A stretch of DNA of 64,000 nucleotides, taken from contig NZ_CP061281.1 in assembly GCF_014621695.1 (NCBI RefSeq), positions 4,960,001 to 5,024,000 of the forward strand. Reading direction: 5' to 3'. Both the position numbers and the translations under genes were made by a program. Within the stretch, counting starts at the first letter, position 1; every line of letters starts with the position of its first letter. The DNA is from Streptomyces xanthii. Its GTDB lineage: Bacteria > Actinomycetota > Actinomycetes > Streptomycetales > Streptomycetaceae. Positions 24,823 through 33,045 of the stretch are shown here, in pieces. Below the pieces are notes generated by a model that was given only the letters and a program-made list of their open reading frames with translations, ran no database searches and had not been told where the DNA came from.

Positions 24823-25428
24823 TCAGTACGTCGCGATCTCGACCGACGGCGCGTGGTCGTGCCATGTGCAGAACACCGACACCCGGTCCGCGCCGGACGT
24901 GAACTCGACCCGGATCCAGGTGGTCTGCTTCCACACCTGCACCGACCACCCCGCCCCGGGCGTCGCCGACACCAGCGTCGCCGACCGCTCGCCCAGGTCG
25001 AACACGGCCCGGCCGCCGGCCGTCTCGTAACTCTTCACGTTCCCGGTGCTCCCCGAGTTCGCGGGCGGCACCGACCGGCTGGGCTTCGGCGAGACGGTGG
25101 ACGGCTTCGGCGTCGGCCGACCGGACTTCCCGGCAGCGGAGGACGAGGACGCGGAACGGGACGGTGCCGGGCCCGGGCGGTGCGTGGAGGAGGAGACCGG
25201 AGGGGCCGACTCCGAGGCGACGGCACCGACGACGGGGAGCGCCCGCGGCGGGTCGTACACCGTGCCGGCCATCACCGTGTGCACGCCCCACCAGGACAGG
25301 GTCACCGCGGCGCCCGTCGCGAGCAGCCAGGCCACCGAGTGCACGAGCCCCCGCCGCACGGCGCGCGACTCCCCGGGCGGGTCCTGGGCGTGCGCCGGGG
25401 CGGGCGGCGGAGGCGGGTTCGTCGGCAT
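24823..25428 (-). CDS. Membrane-anchored hypothetical protein
   Basis: A 201-aa protein with a cytoplasmic Pro-rich N-terminus, one membrane segment (about residues 27-50, SVAWLLATGAAVTLSWWGVH), a Ser/Pro/Lys-rich linker and a C-terminal beta-rich extracellular domain (FDLGERSATLVSATPGAGW, IRVEFTSGADRVSVFCTWHD). I do not recognise the domain. It is divergent from the two-component genes, separated by about 110 bp, and could be linked to them functionally. The ATG at 25428 is chosen; the open frame runs further upstream without a ribosome site. Confidence 0.75.
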   Translation of the reverse strand: MPTNPPPPPAPAHAQDPPGESRAVRRGLVHSVAWLLATGAAVTLSWWGVHTVMAGTVYDPPRALPVVGAVASESAPPVSSSTHRPGPAPSRSASSSSAAGKSGRPTPKPSTVSPKPSRSVPPANSGSTGNVKSYETAGGRAVFDLGERSATLVSATPGAGWSVQVWKQTTWIRVEFTSGADRVSVFCTWHDHAPSVEIATY

Positions 25429-25538
25429 CGCGGGCCATACTGCACCACACCCGCCACCCCTGTCCCGCGCCCCGGAGCCCGCCCCCAGGGACGACCGGCA
25501 TCGCCCGTACGGAGTACGGATGGCGTACGGTGCCGCCC

Positions 25539-26243
25539 ATGGCAAGTGTGCTCGTGGTCGAGGACGACCAGTTCGTGCGCTCGGCCCTCATCCGGCATCT
25601 GACCGACGCCGCCCACACGGTGCGCAGCGTCGGCACGGCCCTGGAGGCGCTGCGCGAGGTCGCCCATCACCGCTTCGACGTCGTGATCCTCGACCTCGGC
25701 CTGCCCGACCTGGACGGCGCCGAGGCGCTCAAGATGCTGCGCGGCATCACCGACGTACCGGTCATCATCGCCACGGCCCGCGACGACGAGTCCGAGATCG
25801 TCCGGCTGCTCAACGACGGGGCGGACGACTACCTCACCAAGCCGTTCTCGCCCGAGCACCTGTCCGCGCGGATGGCCGCCGTGCTGCGCCGGGCCCGCGG
25901 CAGCGCCCACGCCGAGCCGCCCTCGCGGGTCATCCGGGTGGGCGGCCTGTCCGTCGACCCGCTGCGCCGCCAGGCCGAGCTGGACGGCGCCCGCCTCGAC
26001 CTGACCCGCCGCGAGTTCGACCTGCTCGCCTTCCTCGCGGGCCGGCCCGGCGTCGTCGTCCCCCGCAAGGAACTGCTCGCCGAGGTGTGGCAGCAGTCGT
26101 ACGGCGACGACCAGACCATCGACGTCCATCTGTCGTGGCTGCGCCGCAAGCTGGGCGAGACGGCGGCCCGGCCGCGCTATCTGCACACGCTGCGCGGTGT
26201 CGGCGTGAAGCTCGAACCCCCGGCCGCGGACTCCGCCCCGTGA
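25539..26243 (+). CDS. Response regulator, OmpR/PhoB family
   Basis: DNA-binding response regulator of 234 aa. The receiver domain has the acidic pair in VVEDD, the phosphoacceptor Asp in VVILDLGLPDLDG (about residue 51) and the conserved Lys in YLTKPFSPEHL. The C-terminal winged helix ends with TIDVHLSWLRRKLG and LHTLRGVGVKL. It overlaps the kinase gene as GTGA, so the pair is co-translated. The start is the ATG at 25539; a much longer frame covers the divergent promoter and neighbouring gene. The chitinase gene follows directly and is a possible target. Confidence 0.92.
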   Translation: MASVLVVEDDQFVRSALIRHLTDAAHTVRSVGTALEALREVAHHRFDVVILDLGLPDLDGAEALKMLRGITDVPVIIATARDDESEIVRLLNDGADDYLTKPFSPEHLSARMAAVLRRARGSAHAEPPSRVIRVGGLSVDPLRRQAELDGARLDLTRREFDLLAFLAGRPGVVVPRKELLAEVWQQSYGDDQTIDVHLSWLRRKLGETAARPRYLHTLRGVGVKLEPPAADSAP

Positions 26244-27634
26244 GGTGGGCGCTGGTCCGGGTGTGCCTGGCCGTGACCACCATGGTCGTCGTCGCGTTCG
26301 CCGTGCCGCTCGGGCTCGTCATCAAGGAGATGGCGCGCGACCGGGCGTTCTCGAACGCGGAGCGCACCGCCGCCGCGATGGGCACCACCCTCTCCATCAC
26401 CACCGACCGCGACCAGCTGGTCCGTGCCCTCGCCACCGCGCAGACCGGCGGCGGGGACCGTATGTCGGTGTATGTCCCGGCGGGCGGCGGCAACCCGGAG
26501 ATCCGGCTCGGCCGGCTGCGCGTGGACACGGACCGGCTCGCGGACATCCGGCAGGCCCGCACGGCCGGCGTGCCCGGCGGCTCGGTCTGGCTCCAGCCGA
26601 TCGCCGTGAGCACCGGCAAGATCGCCGTCGTCGAGGTCTACGTGCCCCAGGGCGAGGTCACCAACGGCGTGACGACCGCCTGGGTCGTCCTCGCGGGCGT
26701 CGGCATCGCCCTGATCATCGGGTCCGTGGCCGTCGCCGACCGGCTCGGCGTACGCATGGTGCGGCCCGCGCAGCGACTCGTCGGCGCCGCCCACGACCTC
26801 GGCGAGGGCCGGCTCGGGGCGCGGGTGCCCGAGGACGGTCCGACCGAACTGCGACTCGCCGCCGTCGCGTTCAACTCCATGGCCGACCAGGTCGTCCAGC
26901 TCCTCGCCAACGAGCGCGAGCTGGCCGCCGACCTGTCCCACCGCCTGCGCACGCCGCTGACCGTGCTCCGGCTCAACGCGGCCTCGCTCGGCGACGGGCC
27001 CGCCGCCGAGCAGACCCGGGTCGCCGTCGAGCAGTTGGAGCGCGAGGTGGACACCATCATCCGTACGGCCCGCGACGCCAAGCCGCAGACCGCCGCGGCC
27101 GGGCCCGGCGCCGGCTGCGACGCCGCCGAGGTGATCCGCGAGCGCATGGACTTCTGGTCGGCGCTGGCCGAGGACGAGGGCCGCAAGGTGCGTGTCGCGG
27201 GCGTCGAGCGGCCCGTACGGATCCCCGTGGCGCGCGGCGAGCTGGCCGCGGCGATGGACGCGCTGCTCGGCAACGTCTTCCGGCACACCCCCGAGGGCAC
27301 CGCGTTCGCCGTCGACGTGCACAGCGGGGAGGACGCCGTGATCGTGCTCGTGTCGGACGCGGGTCCCGGAATCGCCGACCCGGAGGCCGCGATGGCGCGC
27401 GGCGCGGGCTCGGGCAGCGACGGGTCGACCGGGCTCGGCCTGGACATCGTGCGCCGGCTCGCCGAGGCGACCGGCGGCGACGTACGTATCGGCGCGTCCG
27501 TGCTCGGCGGGACCGAGGTGCGTATCTGGGTGCAGACCGGACGGCCGGGTGCGGTGCCGCGCCGACGCGGACATCGAGGCCGGGAACGTAAAGGATTGGT
27601 CTCTACCTTTAACCGGTCCCGATCCCTCCCTTAA
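26240..27634 (+). CDS. Sensor histidine kinase
   Basis: Membrane kinase of 464 aa. Two transmembrane helices (about 7-29 and 133-158) bracket an extracytoplasmic sensor of about 100 aa; a HAMP domain follows (VRPAQRLVGAAHDL). The phospho-His box is DLSHRLRTPLTVL, the N box GNVFRHTPEG, the G1 box SDAGPGIAD and the G2 box STGLGLDIV. The GTG start overlaps the response regulator stop. The 3' end contains a DasR-like site for the chitinase gene. The signal is unknown. Confidence 0.92.
   Translation: MRWALVRVCLAVTTMVVVAFAVPLGLVIKEMARDRAFSNAERTAAAMGTTLSITTDRDQLVRALATAQTGGGDRMSVYVPAGGGNPEIRLGRLRVDTDRLADIRQARTAGVPGGSVWLQPIAVSTGKIAVVEVYVPQGEVTNGVTTAWVVLAGVGIALIIGSVAVADRLGVRMVRPAQRLVGAAHDLGEGRLGARVPEDGPTELRLAAVAFNSMADQVVQLLANERELAADLSHRLRTPLTVLRLNAASLGDGPAAEQTRVAVEQLEREVDTIIRTARDAKPQTAAAGPGAGCDAAEVIRERMDFWSALAEDEGRKVRVAGVERPVRIPVARGELAAAMDALLGNVFRHTPEGTAFAVDVHSGEDAVIVLVSDAGPGIADPEAAMARGAGSGSDGSTGLGLDIVRRLAEATGGDVRIGASVLGGTEVRIWVQTGRPGAVPRRRGHRGRERKGLVSTFNRSRSLP
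27595..27610. promoter_or_regulatory. DasR-like (dre) site upstream of the chitinase gene
   Basis: ATTGGTCTCTACCTTT matches the dre consensus A(C/G)TGGTCTAGACCA(C/G)T at about 11-12 of 16 positions, with GGTCT...ACC intact. It lies in the end of the kinase gene, 141 nt upstream of the chitinase ATG. DasR controls chitin and GlcNAc genes in Streptomyces. A second GGTCC half-site follows at about 27615. Confidence 0.5.
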
Positions 27635-27750
27635 GCCAACTTTAAGATCCTCAACGCCGTTCCCTGTTGCCCGAATTGAGCGATTCCGCATCGCTAGCGT
27701 GCTGCCGCGTCACCACAACCCCCCTCCCGTACAGGTAAGGCAGGCACGCC

Positions 27751-29238
27751 ATGAGCAGCACGCACCGGCGCAGGATCAGCGGCAGGAACAAGGCGATAGG
27801 CGGCGTCGTCGCCGCGGCCGTCGTGGGCGGCGGCGCGTTCCTCTTCGCCTCCAGCGCGTCCGCGGCCTCCGTGGGCGCCGCCTTCACCAAGACCAGCAGC
27901 TGGGAAGGCGGTTACACCGGCCAGTACGTCATCACCAACAGCACGGACCAGGCCCAGGCCGACTGGACGCTGGAGTTCGACCTGCCCTCCGGCACCAGGC
28001 TCGGCTCGCTGTGGAACGCCGAGTCGACCGTCTCCGGACAGCACGTCACCGTGAAGCCCGCCGCCTGGGACAAGGGCGGGCTCGCCGCCGGCAAGTCCGT
28101 CACCGTCGGCTTCGTCGTGTCCGGCGACGCGGCCCCGAAGTCCTGCCTCATCAACGACGCCACGTGCTCCGTGGACGGCGGGGCCACGCCCGAGCCGTCC
28201 GGCCGCCCCACCGGCTCCGCGACGCCGAGCAGCCCGGCCCCGAGCGCCTCCACCTCCTCGCCCGCCTCGCCCTCCGCGTCCACGTCCACGCCGCCGAGCC
28301 CGTCCCCGTCCACCTCGGCGCCGGACTCCGGTTCCGGCTCGGCCGCGAGCGCCGGATTCGCGCCGTACGTGGACACCTCGCTGTACCCGAAGTTCGACCT
28401 GGTGGCCTCGTCCAAGGCGACCGGCGTCAAGGAGTACAACCTCGCATTCATCACCTCCGGCGGCTCCTGCGTCCCGAAGTGGGGCGGCGTGACCGACCTC
28501 GGCAGCGACGAGGTCGCCGCCCAGATCGGCTCCCTGCGCGCGGCGGGCGGTGACGTCCGCGTCTCCTTCGGCGGCGCCTCCGGCACCGAACTCGCCCTCG
28601 CCTGCTCCTCGTCCGGCGACCTGGCCGCCGCGTACCAGAAGGTCATCGACCAGTTCAAGCTCACCAAGGTCGACTTCGACATCGAGGGCGGCGCCCTGCC
28701 CGACACCGCGGCCAACACCGAGCGGGCCCAGGCCATCGCGACGCTCCAGAAGAAGAACCCGGAGCTGAACGTCTCCTTCACGCTGCCCGTCATGCCCGAG
28801 GGCCTCACCTCGGACGGCGTGAACTTCCTGAAGAACGCCAAGTCCAACGGCGTGCGCACCGACCTCGTCAACATCATGGCGATGGACTACGGGGCCTCGT
28901 ACAGCGGCGACATGGGCACCTACGCCGAGCAGGCGGCGACCGCCACGCAGGCGCAGATCAAGACGGCGCTCGGACTGTCCGACGCGGCCGCCTGGAAGGC
29001 CGTCGCGGTCACCCCGATGATCGGCGTCAACGACGTGAACACCGAGATCTTCAAGGTCGAGGACGCCGGCCAGCTCGTCTCCTTCGCCAAGTCCAAGGGT
29101 CTGGGCGGCCTGTCGATGTGGTCGGCGACCCGCGACAAGCAGTGCGCGGGCGGCGCCAAGAACTCCGCGGACCCGACCTGCAGCTCGATCGAGCAGGGCG
29201 CGAACGCCTTCCAGAAGGCGTTCGCCGCCTTCAACTGA
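27751..29238 (+). CDS. Secreted GH18 chitinase with CBM2
   Basis: Extracellular chitinase of 495 aa. Signal peptide with RRR and a hydrophobic core, cleavage near ASAAS (about residue 39). A CBM2-type cellulose/chitin-binding module follows (about 40-143; paired cysteines in SCLINDATCSV), then a Ser/Pro/Thr linker (about 145-195) and a GH18 catalytic domain. The catalytic motif reads KVDFDIEGG, so the DxDxE core is present although the leading Asp of the longer motif is absent. Product: chito-oligosaccharides, which would feed the GH20 hexosaminidase and GlcNAc uptake. A dre-like site lies upstream and a strong hairpin terminator downstream. Confidence 0.92.
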   Translation: MSSTHRRRISGRNKAIGGVVAAAVVGGGAFLFASSASAASVGAAFTKTSSWEGGYTGQYVITNSTDQAQADWTLEFDLPSGTRLGSLWNAESTVSGQHVTVKPAAWDKGGLAAGKSVTVGFVVSGDAAPKSCLINDATCSVDGGATPEPSGRPTGSATPSSPAPSASTSSPASPSASTSTPPSPSPSTSAPDSGSGSAASAGFAPYVDTSLYPKFDLVASSKATGVKEYNLAFITSGGSCVPKWGGVTDLGSDEVAAQIGSLRAAGGDVRVSFGGASGTELALACSSSGDLAAAYQKVIDQFKLTKVDFDIEGGALPDTAANTERAQAIATLQKKNPELNVSFTLPVMPEGLTSDGVNFLKNAKSNGVRTDLVNIMAMDYGASYSGDMGTYAEQAATATQAQIKTALGLSDAAAWKAVAVTPMIGVNDVNTEIFKVEDAGQLVSFAKSKGLGGLSMWSATRDKQCAGGAKNSADPTCSSIEQGANAFQKAFAAFN

Positions 29239-29277
29239 CGACCGCCCTGCCTACTGAGCCATTGCCCTACGGGGGAC

Positions 29278-29316
29278 GAGCCCCGGCCGGAGAGCCCCCC
29301 CACCCGGCCGGGGCTC
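29278..29316 (+). terminator. Chitinase terminator
   Basis: A perfect 13-bp stem (GAGCCCCGGCCGG/CCGGCCGGGGCTC) with a 13-nt loop begins 40 nt after the chitinase stop. It lies before the convergent bglC end, so it may serve both directions. Confidence 0.85.
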
Positions 29317-29357
29317 ACGCCTGTCCGCTCCCGTGCTCCCCCTTGCCTCCTCGGGGA

Positions 29358-30818
29358 TCAGTCGTCGAGCGCGGGCAGGACACCGGCGCGGGCGACCCGG
29401 GAGTACCAGCCGGCGCTGGACTTGGGGATGCGGTCCTGCGTCGCGTAGTCGACGTAGACCGCGCCGAAGCGCTTGCTGTACCCGTACGCCCACTCGAAGT
29501 TGTCGAGCAGCGACCAGAGGAAGTAGCCGCGGACGTCGGCCCCCCGGCGGACGGCCTCGTGGACGGCGGAGAGGTGGGCGTGGAGGTAGCGGATGCGGTC
29601 GGGGTCGTGGACGTGGCCGTCGGCGTCGACGGTGTCCTCGTAGGCCGCTCCGTTCTCTGTCACGTAGAGCGGAACCCCGGGGGCCTGAGCGGTGTACTCA
29701 AGGAGAAGGTCCGTGAGGCCGGTCGGATCCACCGACCAGTTCATCGCGGTCAGTTCACCGGGCGCCCGATGGAAGACGACGTCGTCGGAGCCCGGCCAGG
29801 GGGAGTGGTCACTGGCGCCGTGACCGTCGAGCCTGGCGTTGTCGCCGTCCTGGTCACCGCGGGGGCCGGAGACGACGGCGGGTGTGTAGTAGTTGATGCC
29901 GATGAAGTCGAGGGGGTGGTGGATGGAGGCGAGATCCGCGTCCTGCACGAAGGACCAGTCCGTCACGCGCGCGGTGTCGGTGATCAGGTCCTGCGGGTAG
30001 GCGCCCTCGAGCAGCGGCCCGGTGAAGACGCGATTCGCGAGCGCGTCGATCCGGCGCCGGGCGTCGAGGTCGGCGGGGGAGTCGGTGAGGGACCGGACCA
30101 CGCTCGGGTTGAGGCTGATCCCGATGCCCGCGCGGGCCGGCAGGACCGAGCGCAGTGCCGAGGTGGCGAGCCCGTGCCCGAGGTTGAGGTGGTGGGCGGC
30201 GCGCAGCGCGGCGGCGGGATCGGTGCGGCCCGGGGCGTGCACACCCGAGCCGTAGCCCAGGAACGCGCTGCACCAGGGCTCGTTGAGCGTCACCCAGCGC
30301 TCGACGCGGTCCCCGAGCGCCTCGCCGACCAGCCCGGCGTACTCCGCGAACCGGTACGCGGTGTCGCGCTCGGGCCAGCCGCCGGCGTTCTCCAGCTCCT
30401 GGGGCAGGTCCCAGTGGTACAGGGTCGCCATGGGGGTGATCCCGTGGGCGAGGAGCTCGTCCACGAGGGCACGGTAGAAGTCGAGCCCGCGCTGCACGGC
30501 GGGCCCGCGCCCGGTGGGCTGCACGCGCGGCCACGCCACCGAGAAGCGGTATGCGGTCAGGCCGAGGTCGGCCATGAGCCGTACGTCGTCCCGCCACCGG
30601 TGGTAGTGGTCCACGGCGACGTCCCCCGTGTCCCCGCCCAGCACCTTCCCCGGCGTGTGGCTGAACGTGTCCCAGATCGAGGGTGTCCGCCCGTCCTCCC
30701 GGACGGCCCCCTCGATCTGATACGCGGCGGTGGCGGACCCCCAGAGGAACGATTCGGGAAAACGGGTGTGGGGGGCGGGAGTGGTGGTGGTCCGGGTGTT
30801 GTGATCAGTGGTCGTCAT
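29358..30818 (-). CDS. bglC: GH1 beta-glucosidase BglC
   Basis: Cytoplasmic enzyme of 486 aa that cleaves cellobiose and short cello-oligosaccharides to glucose. The GH1 acid/base is in [11 protein letters not shown] and the nucleophile in [12 protein letters not shown]; the N-terminal signature [15 protein letters not shown] is present. No signal peptide, so it acts on sugars imported by CebEFG. The ATG is preceded by a CebR operator only 2-15 nt upstream, whose GGGAG also serves as ribosome site. It lies downstream of cebG in the same orientation, with a repeat between, and so may be read from both its own promoter and the ceb operon. Confidence 0.93.
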   Translation of the reverse strand: MTTTDHNTRTTTTPAPHTRFPESFLWGSATAAYQIEGAVREDGRTPSIWDTFSHTPGKVLGGDTGDVAVDHYHRWRDDVRLMADLGLTAYRFSVAWPRVQPTGRGPAVQRGLDFYRALVDELLAHGITPMATLYHWDLPQELENAGGWPERDTAYRFAEYAGLVGEALGDRVERWVTLNEPWCSAFLGYGSGVHAPGRTDPAAALRAAHHLNLGHGLATSALRSVLPARAGIGISLNPSVVRSLTDSPADLDARRRIDALANRVFTGPLLEGAYPQDLITDTARVTDWSFVQDADLASIHHPLDFIGINYYTPAVVSGPRGDQDGDNARLDGHGASDHSPWPGSDDVVFHRAPGELTAMNWSVDPTGLTDLLLEYTAQAPGVPLYVTENGAAYEDTVDADGHVHDPDRIRYLHAHLSAVHEAVRRGADVRGYFLWSLLDNFEWAYGYSKRFGAVYVDYATQDRIPKSSAGWYSRVARAGVLPALDD

Positions 30819-30819
30819 A

Positions 30820-30833
30820 AGGGAGCGCTCCCA
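30820..30833 (-). promoter_or_regulatory. CebR operator before bglC
   Basis: On the minus strand TGGGAGCGCTCCCT differs from the CebR consensus TGGGAGCGCTCCCA by one end base. It lies immediately upstream of the bglC ATG and contains its ribosome site. Bound CebR would block transcription; cellobiose/cellotriose releases it in known Streptomyces. Confidence 0.85.
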
Positions 30834-30917
30834 TAGGGATTGAGGGTGTTCTGGGGGTGGGGGCGGATGTCGTCGTAGGGGGTGGGTCGCCGGGCGCCGG
30901 CCTCATCGGGGGCTGAC

Positions 30918-31010
30918 GCATCGGGGAAATGCGACCCGAAGGGTCTGCATTTCAGGGGCGCGGGGCTGTATCGATGTGCGGCTCCGCCGCGTGGGCGCGA
31001 GAAGCCCCAC
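30918..31010. repeat. Dispersed intergenic repeat, family A, copy 5
   Basis: It shares CGGGGAAATGCGAC and TCTGCATTTCAGGGGCGCGG with copy 1, then carries a different right half (GGCGCGAGAAGCCCCAC) that resembles the repeat at 44350. It lies between cebG and bglC, which have the same orientation. Confidence 0.7.
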
Positions 31011-31081
31011 CGGTCGGCAGCCGGGCAGCCGGCCGCAGCCCGCCACGGCGGGACCGGCTCCCGCCCCAGCGGAGCTCAAGG

Positions 31082-32008
31082 TCACCCCTTGATCGCGCCC
31101 TGCATGATCCCGCCCACGATCTGCTTGCCGAACAGCAGGAACGCCAGCAGCAGCGGCAGCGTCCCGAGCAGCGCCCCGGCCATGATCACGGAGTCGTCCG
31201 GGATGTAGCCCGTACCCAACTGGTTCAGCGCGACCTGCACCGTCGGGTTCTCGGAGTTGAGCGCGATGATCGGCCAGAGGAAGTCGTTCCAGGCCATGAC
31301 GAACGTGAGCAGCCCGAGCACCGCCATGGCCGGCCGCGCCGCGGGAAAGACGACGTGCCAGACGACCCGGAGACTGCTCGCGCCGTCGACCCGCGCGGCT
31401 TCGATGAGTTCGCTGGGCAGCGCCTGCACGAGGTACTGCCGCATGAAGAACGTGCCGAAGGCGCTGACGAGGGTGGGGAGGATGACGGTCTGGAGGTGGT
31501 TGGCCCAGCCGAGGTCCGTCATCCACAGGTACAGCGGCACCACGGCGAGCTGCGGCGGCACCATCATCGTGCCGATGGTGAGCAGCAGGAGCGTGGTCGA
31601 GAAGCGGAAGCGGAGCTTGGCGAAGGCGAAGCCGGCGAGGGTGGAGAAGAGCACCGTGCCGACGGTGATCATCGAGGAGACGAAGATCGAGTTGAGCATC
31701 GCCGTGCCCAGACCGGCCTGGTCCCAGGCGGTCTCCAGGTTCTTGAAGAGGTTCCCGCCGAACCAGAAGGGCGGCGGGGTCTGCGCGAGCCGGGTGTTGG
31801 TGCGGGAGGCGGCGATGGCCGTCCACACCAGCGGCGCGAGGGAGACCAGGGCGAAGAGGACGAGGACGGTGTAGGTGAGCGGGCCGGCGTGGAGTTGCTT
31901 GCCCGCGCCCATGACCCGTCGGCGCGGGGCCCGCGCGGCCGGGCCGGGAGCGCCGGCGCGCTCCTTCTCGGCCCCCGCCCGAGGGGGCGTCACGTCACTG
32001 ATGGTCAT
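31082..32008 (-). CDS. cebG: Cellobiose ABC permease CebG
   Basis: MalG-type inner-membrane permease, 308 aa, six predicted membrane helices. The EAA loop is visible as ELIEAARVDGASSLRVVWHV. The N-terminal 45 residues are a charged cytoplasmic extension. The ATG overlaps the cebF stop as ATGA; the long upstream frame is a cebF shadow. With CebF it forms the channel for cellobiose/cellotriose. No ATPase gene is present here; the shared multi-sugar ATPase MsiK, encoded elsewhere in Streptomyces, is expected to drive it. Confidence 0.92.
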   Translation of the reverse strand: MTISDVTPPRAGAEKERAGAPGPAARAPRRRVMGAGKQLHAGPLTYTVLVLFALVSLAPLVWTAIAASRTNTRLAQTPPPFWFGGNLFKNLETAWDQAGLGTAMLNSIFVSSMITVGTVLFSTLAGFAFAKLRFRFSTTLLLLTIGTMMVPPQLAVVPLYLWMTDLGWANHLQTVILPTLVSAFGTFFMRQYLVQALPSELIEAARVDGASSLRVVWHVVFPAARPAMAVLGLLTFVMAWNDFLWPIIALNSENPTVQVALNQLGTGYIPDDSVIMAGALLGTLPLLLAFLLFGKQIVGGIMQGAIKG

Positions 32009-33045
32009 CGGGAGGACCTCTTCAGGCGTCGGGAGATCAGCAGGTTGAGCGCGGCGACGACCAGGAGGATCAGGAACATCGACCAGGCGATGGCGGAGGC
32101 CTTGCCCAGGTTCCCGACCATCCAGCCCTGGTCGTACATGTACAGGCCGAGCGTCTGGTACTGGTGCTCGGAGCCGCCCTTGGTGCCGCTGACCCCGCCG
32201 AAGAGCAGGGGTTCGGCGAAGAGCTGGGTGGCGCCGATCGTGGAGACGACGACCGTGAAGAGGATGGTCGGGCGCAGCATGGGGATGGTGACGTGGCGGA
32301 ACTGCTGCCAGCGTCCGGCGCCGTCGAGCGCCGCCGACTCGTACAGGTCGGTGGGGATGGCCTGCATCGCGGCGAGGTAGATCAGCGCGTTGTAGCCGGT
32401 CCAGCGCCAGACGACGATGGAGGAGACCGCCGCCTGCGAACCCCAGCCTGACTCGCGCCAGTTGACGGGGTCGAGGCCGACGAGGTCCAGCGCCCAGTTG
32501 ACCATGCCGCTCTCCGGTGCGAAGAGCAGCACGAAGACGAGCGTCGCCGCCGCGGCCGAGGTGGCGTACGGGGTGAGCATGACGACGCGCCAGACGGTGG
32601 AGCCGCGCAGCCGGTAGTTGAGCATGTGCGCGAGCCAGAGCGCGGCGGCCAGCTGCGGCACGGTCGACAGGAGGCCGATGGTGAAGGTGTTCTTCAGGGC
32701 GTTCCAGAAGAACTCCGAGGAGAACAGGTTCCGGTAGTTGTCCAGGCCGGCCCAGGTCTGCTGGTCCAGTGCGGACAGCTGCACGTGGTGCAGCGAGTAC
32801 CAGGCGGTGTAGAGGAGCGGCACCAGGGAGAAGGCGCCGAAGACGATGAAGAAGGGGGCGATGAACGCGTACGGCGACGCTTTCATGTCCCAGCGGTACA
32901 GCCGGCGGCGCCACGCGGAGGTGCCGCCGTTCTTCCGGGGTGCCGTACCGCGACCGTGAGCGTCCCGCGCCGCGCCCGGCTGGTCACCGGGCGCGGCGTC
33001 GGCGCTCGACGCGGACCGCGCGAGAGCCTGGTCGGAGCCGTTCAC
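32005..33045 (-). CDS. cebF: Cellobiose ABC permease CebF
   Basis: MalF-type permease of 346 aa with an extended hydrophilic N-terminus (about 50 aa) and six hydrophobic segments. The EAA loop fits LYESAALDGAGRWQQFRHVT. The GTG start overlaps the cebE stop as GTGA and its stop overlaps cebG as ATGA, giving full translational coupling. The open frame that continues upstream to 34293 reads through cebE in another frame and is not real. Confidence 0.92.
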   Translation of the reverse strand: MNGSDQALARSASSADAAPGDQPGAARDAHGRGTAPRKNGGTSAWRRRLYRWDMKASPYAFIAPFFIVFGAFSLVPLLYTAWYSLHHVQLSALDQQTWAGLDNYRNLFSSEFFWNALKNTFTIGLLSTVPQLAAALWLAHMLNYRLRGSTVWRVVMLTPYATSAAAATLVFVLLFAPESGMVNWALDLVGLDPVNWRESGWGSQAAVSSIVVWRWTGYNALIYLAAMQAIPTDLYESAALDGAGRWQQFRHVTIPMLRPTILFTVVVSTIGATQLFAEPLLFGGVSGTKGGSEHQYQTLGLYMYDQGWMVGNLGKASAIAWSMFLILLVVAALNLLISRRLKRSSR

